64,000 nucleotides of DNA from Ruegeria marina (GTDB lineage: Bacteria; Pseudomonadota; Alphaproteobacteria; Rhodobacterales; Rhodobacteraceae), in the NCBI RefSeq assembly GCF_900101475.1, contig NZ_FMZV01000001.1, positions 423,352-487,351 on the forward strand, given 5' to 3'. Shown here piece by piece: positions 36,337 through 45,706 of the stretch (within the stretch, counting starts at the first letter, position 1; each line of letters begins with the position of its first letter). Under the pieces are notes generated by a model. That model searched no databases, was not told the origin of the DNA, and saw only the letters and a program-made list of their open reading frames with translations. A program made the translations under genes and the position numbers.

Positions 36337-37164
36337 CTATTCGGTCCGTGCCCGCAGGCTGTCGATCAGTTCGCGTTCGACATTGAGGTGTTTGTCCGCC
36401 GCGTCAAGCGTTTGGTGGTCGAGATGCTGCGGGTCAAGGTCGATCCCGTTGGCCAGCGTCTTGGTCACCGCCTCCAGCGCGGCAATGCGGGCGTATTTCT
36501 TGTGATTGGCCGGGATCAGCGTCCAGGGCGCAATTTCGGTCGAGGTTTCGGCAAACATTTCATTCACCGCGGCTTCGGTCTCGGACCAGCGGGCGCGGTT
36601 GCGGAAATCCTCGTAGGTCAGCTTCCAGCGCTTCAGCGGGTTGCGCAGCCGCTCTTCGAACCGGCGCATCTGCTCGTCCGGCGAGATGTGAAAGAACAGT
36701 TTGACGATCCGGGTACCGTCGTCGACCAGCATGCGTTCGAAATCGTTGATCTCGCGATAGGCCGCCCGCCACCGGTACTCCGGGGTCAGCTGCTCGACCC
36801 GCTCGACCATCACGCGCCCGTACCAGCTGCGGTCGAAGGCGCTGATCGCTCCCTCGGGCGGCAGGCGTTCCCAGAAACGTAAAAGGTAGTGGCGGTTGAG
36901 GTAATAGTTCCGCGGCGCACCGATCGGCCAGACCTTGAAGCTGCGCGGGTCGAGCGCCTGGTTGATCCGGCGAATCGCACCGCCTTTGCCGGCCGCATCC
37001 CAGCCTTCAAAGACCAGTACCGCCTTGTGCCCATGGAAAAGATAGGCCTGCTGGATGCGGGACAGTTTCAGTTGCAGCTTTTCAAGTCGCTCCAGATAGC
37101 TGACCTTCGACATCGACAATGACAGGTCCGCATCTGCCAATGTAAGTGTCTTTTTCTTCGACAT
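36337..37164 (-). CDS. ppk2: polyphosphate kinase 2
   Basis: 275 residues. Walker A appears as VFEGWDAAGKGGAIRRI and Walker B as FDRSWYGRVMVERV, both diagnostic for PPK2, which moves phosphate between polyphosphate and nucleotides. Marine roseobacters have several PPK2 genes, of ADP- or AMP-phosphorylating types; the type is not set here. GAGGG is in front of the ATG. It lies near PhoX and Ppx/GppA genes of the window (42-46 kb), so phosphate storage may be a local theme. Confidence 0.9.
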   Translation of the reverse strand: MSKKKTLTLADADLSLSMSKVSYLERLEKLQLKLSRIQQAYLFHGHKAVLVFEGWDAAGKGGAIRRINQALDPRSFKVWPIGAPRNYYLNRHYLLRFWERLPPEGAISAFDRSWYGRVMVERVEQLTPEYRWRAAYREINDFERMLVDDGTRIVKLFFHISPDEQMRRFEERLRNPLKRWKLTYEDFRNRARWSETEAAVNEMFAETSTEIAPWTLIPANHKKYARIAALEAVTKTLANGIDLDPQHLDHQTLDAADKHLNVERELIDSLRARTE

Positions 37165-37224
37165 GTTTTCCCTCGCGCCAGGCGCGTTTCCCGCCGACCA
37201 GTCTTTGCACCCTGCCCCGACAAA

Positions 37225-39651
37225 TCAAGGGCAAGCCGGCCGCAATCGGCGGTTTTCCGGGTCAAAGGGAGAAGACGGGATAACCCTGGCATCGATGACC
37301 ATGCCGAGGACATCGACCGCGAGCACGGTTCCAACCGCGGACAGGTCGGGTTCGACATAGGCCAGCGCCAGATTCAGACCGGTCCTGTGCCCCCAGTCCC
37401 CCGAGGTGACGGTGCCCGCCACCCTGCCTGCGTGCATGACACTGGCCCCCGCATGGGCCGGTGCGGTGGTGGTGTCCAGCGCCAGGCAGGCCAGCTGCCG
37501 CCGTGGCCCGGCAGCGCGGCGCCGCTCCAGCGCGGCCTTGCCGACGAAGCCCTTGCCCATGTCCACGAAGCGTTCAAGCCCGGCCTCGTACGGGTCGAAT
37601 TCTGTGATCAGCTCCGACTTCCAGTGCAGATAACCCTTTTCGAGTCGCATGGACTCGATGGCGCGCGATCCGAAGAGGCGCAAACCATGCGCCTCTCCCG
37701 CGGCCCGAAGACAGAGATAGGCCGACAGCAGTTGCGCGTTCGGCACGTGGATCTCGAACGCCTCTTCGCCCGAATAGCTCACCGCCAGCACCACCGCAGG
37801 AACGATACCCACATGCGTCCGGCGCACGGACAGCCAGGGGAAGGCCATGGCCGACCAGTCGCCGCGCGCCACCTCCGACAGAACGCGGCGCGCCCTGGGG
37901 CCGGCGAGCAACAGGATGGTCATGTCATTAGTCAGGGGCCGCAGCGACACGCTGCCATCCTTCGGCAGATGCATGGACAGCCAGTCCAGTTCGTGCCATT
38001 CGGCCGCCGCCGCCGCTCCGTACCAGATCGTCTCGGCATCGAGCCGGGCCAGTGTCGCCTCGGACTTGATGCAGCCGTGATGGTTGAGCAGATAGGCCAA
38101 CCCAACCCGTCCGATGCCGCGCGGCGGCTTTCCGCAAATGATGCCATCCAGCCAGGTCAGAGCGCCGGGGCCGGTGATCTCGACCCGGGTGAATCCGTTG
38201 ATCTCCGTCAGACCGACACCGTTGTGTACCGCGGCAACGTCCCGCCCCACCGCATCGAATGTTTCGTTGAACCGGAAAGTGTGCGTTTCGGTAAAGTCCT
38301 GCGACGGGCGGACATAGGCCAGGCGCTCCCAGCCGTTCACTACGTCGAACACCGCGCCTTCGGCCTCCAGCACCCGATAGAGCGGCGTCGTCTTCACCGG
38401 CCGGCCTGCCGGGCGGTGCTCGTGCGGGAAATGAAAACGGAACTCGTTTTGATAGTCCTCGACCGCCTTCACCGCCGTCAGTTCCGCCGTACCATGGGCG
38501 GTGAACCGGCGCGGATCCAGCACCCAGGTGTCGTAACACGCCTCGCCATGCACGATCATCTGCGCCAGGAGCCAACCATGCCCGCCCCCTTCGCCCAGAC
38601 CCGCGCGCAGCCCGATGATGCAAAACGCATTCCGCTTGCCCGGAATCGGCCCCACCAGCGGTGCCCCGTCGATCGTATAGGTGATCGGGCCGTTTATCAC
38701 GGTGCGGATGCCGACCTCGCCCAGCGCCGGAATGCGCGCCACCGCACCTTCGAAAACATCCGCCACCCGGTCCAGATCGTCCGGACACAGGGCATTGACA
38801 AAATGCGGGTCGATCCCGTCCATGCCCCAGGTCCGGCAATCCTGCTCATAAAAGCCAACCAACAGCCCGGTCTTTTCCTGCCGGCAATAGAAATCGTCGA
38901 TCGGGCATCGGATCAGCGGCATCCGGCGACCGGCGTCGCGAATGGCCGGGATCTCCTCGGTCAGCAGGTATTGATGCTCCATCGAGGCCACGGGATGATG
39001 CACCCCCATCATCGCCCCCACCTCGTTCACCCGGTACCCACAGGCATTGACCACGATCCCGGCATGAATATCGCCCTTCGGCGTGCTGACGATCCAGCTG
39101 TCATCCGGCAATTGCCGCAGCGCCGTCACCGGCGTTTGCCGGTGCAGCTCGGCGCCGGCTTTCCGCGCCCGGCGCGCCAGGGCCTGGCACAGTTGCGCCG
39201 GGTCGATGTCCCCGTCGAGCGGATCCCAAAGCCCGCCCAGCAGGTTGTCCCTGGTGATCAGCGGATGCCGACGCGCGCATTCGGCCGCGTCGATCACCTC
39301 GAACTCCACGCCCATCCCTCGCGCCATCGAGGCGAAATGGCGATATCCCTCCATCACCCCTTCGCTATTTGCCAGCCGGATACCACCGTCCGCATGATGA
39401 TAGGTGATGGGATGATCGGGATCTCCTGCCAGTTCCCTGTACAGCCGGATCGAATGCGACTTCAGCCCCACCATTGTCTGGTTCATGCCGAAATTCGTCA
39501 CCTGCGCCGACGAATGCCAGGTGGTGCCCGAGGTCAGTTCGTTACGCTCCAGCAGCATCACGTCCGACCACCCTTCCTGCGTCAGGTGATACAGCGTCGA
39601 ACAGCCCGCGATCCCGCCCCCGATCACCACCACCCGTGCCGTTGTCCGCAT
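37225..39651 (-). CDS. FAD-dependent oxidoreductase with GcvT domain (dimethylglycine/sarcosine dehydrogenase type)
   Basis: 808 residues in three parts. Residues 1 to about 390 are a DAO-type FAD domain (VVVIGGGIAGCSTLYHL; WHSSAQVTNFGMNQTM near the covalent FAD site). About 395-460 is a linker, and the rest to 808 is an aminomethyltransferase (GcvT) domain that accepts the methyl group on tetrahydrofolate. Such enzymes demethylate dimethylglycine or sarcosine and yield methylene-H4folate. GGGGAGGG precedes the ATG. The one-carbon genes at 39.9-42.2 kb stand beyond a terminator and repeat, so they form a separate transcript but the same chemistry. Confidence 0.88.
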   Translation of the reverse strand: MRTTARVVVIGGGIAGCSTLYHLTQEGWSDVMLLERNELTSGTTWHSSAQVTNFGMNQTMVGLKSHSIRLYRELAGDPDHPITYHHADGGIRLANSEGVMEGYRHFASMARGMGVEFEVIDAAECARRHPLITRDNLLGGLWDPLDGDIDPAQLCQALARRARKAGAELHRQTPVTALRQLPDDSWIVSTPKGDIHAGIVVNACGYRVNEVGAMMGVHHPVASMEHQYLLTEEIPAIRDAGRRMPLIRCPIDDFYCRQEKTGLLVGFYEQDCRTWGMDGIDPHFVNALCPDDLDRVADVFEGAVARIPALGEVGIRTVINGPITYTIDGAPLVGPIPGKRNAFCIIGLRAGLGEGGGHGWLLAQMIVHGEACYDTWVLDPRRFTAHGTAELTAVKAVEDYQNEFRFHFPHEHRPAGRPVKTTPLYRVLEAEGAVFDVVNGWERLAYVRPSQDFTETHTFRFNETFDAVGRDVAAVHNGVGLTEINGFTRVEITGPGALTWLDGIICGKPPRGIGRVGLAYLLNHHGCIKSEATLARLDAETIWYGAAAAAEWHELDWLSMHLPKDGSVSLRPLTNDMTILLLAGPRARRVLSEVARGDWSAMAFPWLSVRRTHVGIVPAVVLAVSYSGEEAFEIHVPNAQLLSAYLCLRAAGEAHGLRLFGSRAIESMRLEKGYLHWKSELITEFDPYEAGLERFVDMGKGFVGKAALERRRAAGPRRQLACLALDTTTAPAHAGASVMHAGRVAGTVTSGDWGHRTGLNLALAYVEPDLSAVGTVLAVDVLGMVIDARVIPSSPFDPENRRLRPACP

Positions 39652-39737
39652 GAAACCCTCCCCGGTTTTGCGTCAGGGAACAGGCGCTGCGGTGTTCCGT
39701 CAATCGACGAACCGCAGATTTGCAAAGAGCGCAAGTT

Positions 39738-39755
39738 GTTTCGGAAAAACGAAAC
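39738..39755. promoter_or_regulatory. perfect inverted repeat upstream of the demethylase gene
   Basis: GTTTCG-GAAAAA-CGAAAC, a 6-base inverted repeat with a 6-base spacer, 87 bases before the FAD/GcvT gene start and just before the intergenic repeat. A regulator site is possible. No regulator gene is near, so the assignment is weak. Confidence 0.3.
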
Positions 39756-39760
39756 CTCTC

Positions 39761-39821
39761 GGCTTCTTTCTGGTCGAAAATACTCCCGGGGGAGCGCCGT
39801 CAGGCGCGGGGGCGGAGCCCC
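39761..39821 (+). repeat. intergenic repeat copy 1
   Basis: 61 bases, beginning GGCTTCTTTCTGGTCGAAAA and ending with a GC-rich hairpin GGGGGCGGAGCCCC. A second copy in opposite orientation lies at 47774-47837. It stands between the demethylase gene and the terminator of the methyltransferase gene. It may help end transcription from both sides. Confidence 0.7.
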
Positions 39822-39856
39822 AAAAAAGAAAGAGGCCGGGATATGCCCCCGGCCTC
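39819..39856 (-). terminator. rho-independent terminator of the one-carbon operon
   Basis: Stem GAGGCCGGG / CCCGGCCTC (39832-39840 and 39848-39856) with loop of 7, followed on the minus strand by TCTTTCTTTTTTGG. It is just downstream of the methyl-H4folate methyltransferase gene stop at 39875. Confidence 0.82.
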
Positions 39857-39874
39857 CTGCTTCGATCGACCCGT

Positions 39875-40936
39875 TCAGGCGCGGCGGCGGCGTCCGCCGG
39901 CGCGGCCGCCCCGACCGCGGCCCTCGTCACCCTCTGCCGAAGGGGGCTTGTTGAACCGGATCCAGTCCGAGCCATGGGCGTCATTGTTGGTCAACAGGTT
40001 GGCGGCGCGGATCGCCTCCATCTCCTTGCCGGCGCGCGGCAGGGTCGAGCCCAGGCCGAACATCTGCACGAAGGTTTCGTCATCCATGCCCTCCGGCAGG
40101 ATGATGCCGGCGGCGGCCACGGCTTCCTTCTTCTCGGCAATCGCCTTCTGCGTGAGCGGCAAGGCCACGGGGTTCATGATCGCGCTGGTCATGCCCGCGC
40201 CCATCGCCATCGGCAGGAAGGCGTTGTTGATGCCGTGCCGGTTGGGCAGTCCGAACGAGATGTTCGATGCGCCACAGGTGGTGTTCACGCCCAGTTCCTC
40301 GCGCAGGCGGCGCACCAGGGCAAACACCTGCTGGCCCGCGGTCGCCATGGCACCGATCGGCATCACCAGCGGATCGACCACGATGTCATGGGCCGGGATG
40401 CCGAAATCGGCAGCGCGCTGCACGATCTTCTTTGCAACGGCGAAGCGCACGTCCGGATCCTCGGAGATCCCGGTGTCGTCGTTCGAGATCGCCACGACGG
40501 GCACATTGTACTTCTTCACCAGCGGCAGGATATGCTCCAGCCGCTCTTCCTCGCCGGTAACCGAGTTGAGCAGCGGGCGGCCTTCGCAGGCCTCCAGACC
40601 GGCCTCCAGCGCGCCGGGCACCGAACTGTCGATGCAGAGCGGTACATCGACCAGGCCCTGCACCAGTTCGACGATCTTGCGCATCAAGGGCGGCTCGGTC
40701 TCGTTGGGGTTGGGGTTCGAATTGTAGACCACACCCGCGTTGATATCGAGAACGGTGGCGCCGGCGGCGACCTGGGCGATGGCGTCCTTTTCCACGGTCG
40801 AGAAATCGCCCGCTTCCAGCTCGGCGGCCAGTTTCTTGCGGCCTGTCGGGTTGATCCGCTCGCCGATCACGCAGAACGGCTGGTCAAAGCCGATGATCGC
40901 GGTTTTTGTTTTGCTTTCAACGATGGTGCGGGTCAT
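39875..40936 (-). CDS. methyltetrahydrofolate:corrinoid methyltransferase-like protein
   Basis: 353 residues, TIM barrel of the pterin-binding family (IGERINPTGRKKLAAEL, DINAGVVY, IDSSVPGALEAGL, NNAFLPMAMGAGM). Members move a methyl group between methyl-H4folate and a corrinoid protein. The C-terminal tail is a low-complexity Arg/Gly run (GRGRGGRAGGRRRRA) that is not part of the fold. It is 10 bases from the MetF-like gene and belongs to its operon. A corrinoid partner is not next door. Terminator follows. Confidence 0.85.
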   Translation of the reverse strand: MTRTIVESKTKTAIIGFDQPFCVIGERINPTGRKKLAAELEAGDFSTVEKDAIAQVAAGATVLDINAGVVYNSNPNPNETEPPLMRKIVELVQGLVDVPLCIDSSVPGALEAGLEACEGRPLLNSVTGEEERLEHILPLVKKYNVPVVAISNDDTGISEDPDVRFAVAKKIVQRAADFGIPAHDIVVDPLVMPIGAMATAGQQVFALVRRLREELGVNTTCGASNISFGLPNRHGINNAFLPMAMGAGMTSAIMNPVALPLTQKAIAEKKEAVAAAGIILPEGMDDETFVQMFGLGSTLPRAGKEMEAIRAANLLTNNDAHGSDWIRFNKPPSAEGDEGRGRGGRAGGRRRRA

Positions 40937-40946
40937 GTCTGGCCTT

Positions 40947-41876
40947 TCAGGTCGGGTTTACAGGGCGGGTGCTGGCACCGCCATTATTGATCGCCCAGGT
41001 GGCATTGGTCTTGATGCCGCCCAGCGGGAAGAAATGGACATTGGTGATGTTGAAATCGGGGTTGGCGGCCTTGTGCGCGGCCAGTTCGGTCACCACGTCA
41101 TTGGGCTCGTAGGGCAGCAGCAGCTTGGTCACGTCCATCGCGCGCTTTTGCAGCACTTTCAGCGAGGGGCCGATGCCGCAGGCGATGGCGAACTTGATCA
41201 GGGTCTGCAACTTGGCCGGACCTGCGATGCCGATGTGGATCGGCAGGTCTATGCCGGCGGCCTTGAGCCCGTTTGCCCAAGCGATGATCGGCTTCGCCTC
41301 GAAGCAGAACTGGGTGGCCAGCGCCATCTTCGCATCGGTGGTTTCGCTGAACTTCTGCTTCCAGCGCAGCGCCTCCATCACGCTGGCATCGCCGCCCTTG
41401 GGGTCGATGTCCTTGTTGCCCTCGGGGTGGCCCGCCACGTGCAGGCGCTTGAAACCTGCCTTGTCGAAGAGGCCGGTTTCCATCAGCTGCATCGAGCAGT
41501 GGAACTCGCCATGCGGTTCGGCCACGCCACCGGCAAGCAGCAGCGCCTGATCAACCCCGGCCTCGCCCTGGTACATGGCGATCCAGTTTTCCAGCGTCTT
41601 GGCGTCCTTGATGATGCGCGCCGGGAAATGCGGCATCACCGGATAGCCCTCGGCGGCCAGCCGCTTGGCGGTCGCCACCATGTCCTCGATCGGTGTGCCC
41701 TCGATATGGGCGATATAGACGCGGGTGCCGGCGGGCAGCAGCGCGCGGAAATCCTCGACCTTTTCGGCGGTGCGCGGCATTACTTCGATCGAGTAGTCCT
41801 TGAGAAAGGCCTCGACGGTGGGGTTCACGGGGCCGTTCTCGACCGTCTCGCGTTTCTTGAAGTTCAGCAAAGCCAT
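40947..41876 (-). CDS. methylenetetrahydrofolate reductase-like protein
   Basis: 309 residues, MetF-family TIM barrel (VYIAHIEGTPIEDM; MPHFPARIIKD; LLLAGGVAEPHGEF; GHPEGNKDID). Interconverts methylene- and methyl-H4folate, usually with FAD. The ATG at 41876 has GGGAGG 5 bases upstream; the longer reading has no site. Differs from canonical MetF, so it may serve the methylated-amine branch. In operon with virulence-factor-like protein and methyltransferase. Confidence 0.86.
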   Translation of the reverse strand: MALLNFKKRETVENGPVNPTVEAFLKDYSIEVMPRTAEKVEDFRALLPAGTRVYIAHIEGTPIEDMVATAKRLAAEGYPVMPHFPARIIKDAKTLENWIAMYQGEAGVDQALLLAGGVAEPHGEFHCSMQLMETGLFDKAGFKRLHVAGHPEGNKDIDPKGGDASVMEALRWKQKFSETTDAKMALATQFCFEAKPIIAWANGLKAAGIDLPIHIGIAGPAKLQTLIKFAIACGIGPSLKVLQKRAMDVTKLLLPYEPNDVVTELAAHKAANPDFNITNVHFFPLGGIKTNATWAINNGGASTRPVNPT

Positions 41877-41902
41877 AGCGGCCTCCCATATGTTCTTCGG
41901 GC

Positions 41903-42199
41903 TCACGCCCAACCGTCGTTGGCGATCAGGGCCTTGATGCGCACCTGATCGTATTCAGTTTCCAGCCGCCGGGCCTCGGCCTCGGCAACCTCTTCCGGCT
42001 CGCCCGCCACCTCGTAGGGGGCGGCCTTTCGCCACTCGGCCAGATAGGCATCGGTGTCCTGAGCGCCCACTTTCATGGCCGCCCGGTCTATGGCCTGCTC
42101 GAACCGTTCCTCCAGCTGGCGCTTGGCGCCGCGGCGGCCCTTACCGACAATGACCTGTGCCGGGATGTCCCGCCAATAGACGATGGTGACCTCGGGCAT
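41903..42199 (-). CDS. "virulence factor" family small protein of the one-carbon operon
   Basis: 98 residues, acidic, of the family named Virulence_fact in databases (start TIVYWRDIPAQVIVGKGRRGAKRQL). The family name is historical; genes of this type accompany MetF/methyltransferase pairs in roseobacters and the role is unknown. AGGAGG is about 10 bases before the ATG. It heads the operon with the MetF-like and methyltransferase genes. A structural or regulatory subunit of the methyl transfer system is a guess. Confidence 0.75.
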   Translation of the reverse strand: MPEVTIVYWRDIPAQVIVGKGRRGAKRQLEERFEQAIDRAAMKVGAQDTDAYLAEWRKAAPYEVAGEPEEVAEAEARRLETEYDQVRIKALIANDGWA

Positions 42200-42401
42200 T
42201 CCGTCGATTCCTCCTGATCCGGTGAGCCGGTTCTAGCGGGCAATATGGGGTGGGGTCGGTCCGATTTCGACACGTGCGCGATGTACAGCGACCTTTGTCG
42301 TTTTCTGACATTCCCCCGAGACCGCCTTGCAATAGCGCGGATCGCGGCTGCGCGCCTTCCCGAAATCTTCAGAAAGATGATGAACAGGAATCATGTCGCG
42401 C

Positions 42402-42431
42402 GAAAAACCCGGGAGCCATGCGGCTCCCGGG
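42402..42431 (-). terminator. rho-independent terminator of phoX
   Basis: A perfect 10-base stem CCCGGGAGCC / GGCTCCCGGG with loop ATGC (42408-42431), followed on the minus strand by TTTTTC. It is 29 bases downstream of the PhoX stop at 42460. Confidence 0.88.
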
Positions 42432-42459
42432 GGGTGATTTCGGACAGGCCGGTAAAAGG

Positions 42460-44343
42460 TCAGCCGACCAGGCCGCCGTCTTCGCGGGTGACGACGATGA
42501 TGGCCGAACGCGGCACGCTGTCGCCGCCATCGGGCCAGTGGCTGTCGCCGTCTTCGCCGGGGTGCTGGACACCGACAAACATGGCGCGCAGGTCGGGGGA
42601 CCAGCAGAGGCCGGTGATCTCGGCCTCTTTCGGGCCGACGAGGAAGCGGCGGATTTCACCGGTCACCGGATCGCCAGCAAGCATCTGGTTGTTGCCATGC
42701 CCGGCAAAGTCACCGTCGTTCGAGTATTCGCCGTCGGTCTGGATCCAGAGCAGTCCGTTGCTGTCGAAGGCCAGCCCATCGGGGGAATTGAACATGTTGC
42801 CGTCGTTGACATTCTCCGATCCGGCATAAGCGTCGGAATGCACCGTCGGGTTGCCGGCAAGGACAAACAGATCCCAGTCGAACGCGGTCGCTGCGTGATC
42901 GCCGCCCTCGGGGCGCCAGCGCACGATCTGGCCATAGTTGTTCTTCTCGCGCGGGTTAGGGCCTTCGGCCGGGGTCTCGTCACCGCCGGCATTCGGCTTC
43001 ACGCCACGATTCTTGTTGTTGGTCAGCGCGCAATAAACCTCGTCCGAGTTCGGGTTTGCAGTAACCCATTCGGGGCGGTCCATGGTGGTCGCGCCCAGTT
43101 TCGACGCGGCCTGACGGGTGTGGACACAGATCGCCGCAAGGTCCATTCCAGTGGTTTCCGGCGTCAGCGCCAACCATTCACCCTTGCCCGAAGCATCGAA
43201 CCTGGCCGCATAGAGCGTGCCGTTGTTCATCAACTCGTCGGTATCGACGCCAGCGGCATAGACGCCGTTCGAGACATAGCGGTAGATGAATTCGCCGCGC
43301 TCGTCGTCGCCCATGTAGATCACCACGCGACCGTCATTGTTGATGACCACTTCGGCGTTCTCATGCTTGAACCGGCCCAGGGCGGTGCGCTTCTTGGGCG
43401 TCGAATTGGGGTCGGTCGGGTCGATCTCGACCACATAGCCAGCCCGGTTCGGTTCGTTGGGGTTCTTCGAGACATCGAAGCGCTCGTCGACCTTGGCCCA
43501 GCCATAACCCCAGTCCTTGGAGGACACGCCATAGCGCTTCAGTTCCGCCGAAACCTCGTGCGCCTCGTCCGCCGCCGAGAAGTAGCCGTTGAAGTTCTCT
43601 TCGCAGGTCAGGTAGGTGCCCCAGGGCGTCTTGCCTGAACCGCAGTTGTTCCAGGTTCCCAGCGAAACGGTGCCGGTAGCGTCAGCCGTGGTCTTCAGCA
43701 GGTCGTGGCCCGCGGCCGGGCCGGTCAGCTGCATTTCGGTCTGCGGCGTGATACGGCGGTTGAACGGGCTGTCGATCACGACCTTCCATCCGGACCCGTC
43801 GTTGGCCAGTTCCAGAATCGTCACGCCATGGGCCAGCATGCCCTTTTCGATATCGTCGGCGGTCTCGGCCTTGCCCTCGGGACGGTTACCCCAGATGATC
43901 TCGCGGTTGGTGTATTCGTTGTTGACCGCCAGCAGGACATGGCCGTCATACATGAACACTTCCATGCCGTCGGTATTGTCGCCGAAGCTGCGGGCCTGGC
44001 TGGCGGCTGTGCCGCGGCTGGCCTGGTCGAAGGCAACGCTGTCCGACCACATCGGATCGGCCCAGCGGACCAGGACCTCGGCCTTGTACCCTTGCGGAAC
44101 GACGATGTCGTCAGCGGTCGAAGCCGCAATGCCCTCGAATGCGAACCGGTTCGAGGCAGCGGCGGCCGTCTTCGGCAGAACGGCTCCGCCAAGGGCCGCA
44201 AAGCCACCCATTGCGAGCACGCCGCCCAGAAAGCCGCGGCGCGACAGCGCCTGCTCGACGACACGGTCGAAATCGGTTTCAGCCGGACGCGGGTTGATCA
44301 GTTCGTCAAATTCGTCGAACGAAACGGTATTATCCTTGGCCAC
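42460..44343 (-). CDS. phoX: PhoX-family alkaline phosphatase, Tat-exported
   Basis: 627 residues. The Tat signal carries the twin Arg in SRRGFLGG (34-41). A beta-propeller of the PhoX/DUF839 type follows (MKLDK-type metal sites not resolved here): TCEENFNGY, the KHENAEVVINNDGRVVIYMGDDE block and NNKNRG. It hydrolyses phosphate esters in the periplasm and needs Ca and Fe in known members. GTG at 44343 is chosen because GGAG stands about 8 bases before; an ATG at 44355 is the alternative. Divergent from ppx. Confidence 0.88.
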   Translation of the reverse strand: MAKDNTVSFDEFDELINPRPAETDFDRVVEQALSRRGFLGGVLAMGGFAALGGAVLPKTAAAASNRFAFEGIAASTADDIVVPQGYKAEVLVRWADPMWSDSVAFDQASRGTAASQARSFGDNTDGMEVFMYDGHVLLAVNNEYTNREIIWGNRPEGKAETADDIEKGMLAHGVTILELANDGSGWKVVIDSPFNRRITPQTEMQLTGPAAGHDLLKTTADATGTVSLGTWNNCGSGKTPWGTYLTCEENFNGYFSAADEAHEVSAELKRYGVSSKDWGYGWAKVDERFDVSKNPNEPNRAGYVVEIDPTDPNSTPKKRTALGRFKHENAEVVINNDGRVVIYMGDDERGEFIYRYVSNGVYAAGVDTDELMNNGTLYAARFDASGKGEWLALTPETTGMDLAAICVHTRQAASKLGATTMDRPEWVTANPNSDEVYCALTNNKNRGVKPNAGGDETPAEGPNPREKNNYGQIVRWRPEGGDHAATAFDWDLFVLAGNPTVHSDAYAGSENVNDGNMFNSPDGLAFDSNGLLWIQTDGEYSNDGDFAGHGNNQMLAGDPVTGEIRRFLVGPKEAEITGLCWSPDLRAMFVGVQHPGEDGDSHWPDGGDSVPRSAIIVVTREDGGLVG

Positions 44344-44525
44344 TGGTATCTCCATTCTGAGCGAAGCTGGGTCGGCGACAAACCTTCGCCCCCCTGAGAC
44401 TGCCGCAATCGCACGGGAACGTGAAATCCATGTGACGATGCCGCTGCCGGCCCCCTGAATTCGCTTGCGTGGCGACTGCGGCGGGCCTAGGTTCAAGATA
44501 ACACGAAATCGGAGGGCGTGACATC

Positions 44526-45638
44526 ATGACGCCCAAGCGTCCCACTGGTGCGGGCGCGTTCCCGAAAGCGGTCGAAAGCCCCGCGCCGAACCGGCCGGAT
44601 CCCGATGCCCTGTATGCGGCGCTCGATCTCGGCACAAACAGTTGCCGCATGCTGATTGCCCAGCCCAAGGGCAGCGGGTTTCATGTGGTGGACAGCTTTT
44701 CCAAATCCGTTCAGCTCGGGGCCGGGCTGGAGCGGACTGGAAGGCTGTCCAGATCATCGATGGAGCGGACCATTCAGGCGCTGCGCATCTGTCAGCAGAA
44801 GATCAAGCGCAACAAGGTCCGGCGAATGCGCCTGGTGGCAACCGAAGCCTGCCGTCGGGCGCACAACGCCCGCGATTTCATCCGTGACGTCAAACGCGAA
44901 ACCGGCCTGATGCTCGAGATCATCCAGCCCGAGGAAGAGGCCCGGCTTGCGGTCATATCCTGCGCGCCCCTGGTTTCGACCAGAACCGAACAGCTCCTGG
45001 TGGTCGATATCGGCGGTGGCTCGACCGAGCTTGTTTGGATCGACCTCAAATCGGTGCCGCGCCGCGACCGGCCGTCGGCGATCATGCGGCTGCATGCCGG
45101 GTTTCACCCGTCCGAAAGCCCCTTTCCCGCCGCCAAGGTGATCGACTGGATCAGCGTGCCCCTGGGCGTCGCCACACTGCGCGACCAGTTCCACGATGTC
45201 GAGGACGACGCCGCCCGGTTCGCCCTGATGAGCTGGTTTTTCGAGGAACAACTGGCTGATTTCGTCCCCTATCGCAACGAACCGACGCGCGAGCGTTTCC
45301 AGATTGTCGGGACCAGCGGCACGGTGACAACGGTCGCCGCCAGCCATCTGGGTCTGAAACGCTATGACCGGACCAAGGTCGACGGTCTGCGCATGACGAG
45401 CGAGCAGATCGACAAGGTCATCCGCAGCTATCTGAACCTCGGACCGCAGGGGCGCCGCCGCGACCCGCGCATCGGCGAGGACCGCCATGCGCTGATCATG
45501 TCGGGTTCGGCGATCCTTCAGGCGCTGCTCAGGTGCTGGCCGACCAACCGGCTTTCGGTTGCCGACCGGGGCCTGCGCGAAGGCTTGCTTTACGCTCAGA
45601 TGAGCGCCGACGGGGTATTGGAAGACGGGCCGTTCTAG
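44526..45638 (+). CDS. Ppx/GppA exopolyphosphatase family protein
   Basis: 370 residues of the ASKHA fold. Phosphate-binding loops ALDLGTNSCRML, VDIGGGSTELVW and the central GTSGTVTTVAASH are visible. Members cleave polyphosphate or pppGpp; which one is not clear. Divergent from phoX with about 180 bases between starts, and about 69 bases before the SulP gene, which may share its transcript. Localised in the cytoplasm. Confidence 0.87.
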   Translation: MTPKRPTGAGAFPKAVESPAPNRPDPDALYAALDLGTNSCRMLIAQPKGSGFHVVDSFSKSVQLGAGLERTGRLSRSSMERTIQALRICQQKIKRNKVRRMRLVATEACRRAHNARDFIRDVKRETGLMLEIIQPEEEARLAVISCAPLVSTRTEQLLVVDIGGGSTELVWIDLKSVPRRDRPSAIMRLHAGFHPSESPFPAAKVIDWISVPLGVATLRDQFHDVEDDAARFALMSWFFEEQLADFVPYRNEPTRERFQIVGTSGTVTTVAASHLGLKRYDRTKVDGLRMTSEQIDKVIRSYLNLGPQGRRRDPRIGEDRHALIMSGSAILQALLRCWPTNRLSVADRGLREGLLYAQMSADGVLEDGPF

Positions 45639-45706
45639 GGCCTGGGGCGCGTTCGTTCGCTCCGGTGTGGACAGATTGACGGGATGACACGAGTCGGAGG
45701 GACGGA

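Noticed and set aside
37387..39954. Long plus-strand frame opposite the FAD/GcvT gene
   Set aside because: Shadow of the demethylase gene, which has a full set of domain motifs.
40937..42460. Possible cobalamin or SAM riboswitch before the one-carbon operon
   Set aside because: No conserved B12-box-like or SAM core sequence was found in the leader of the virulence-factor-like gene.
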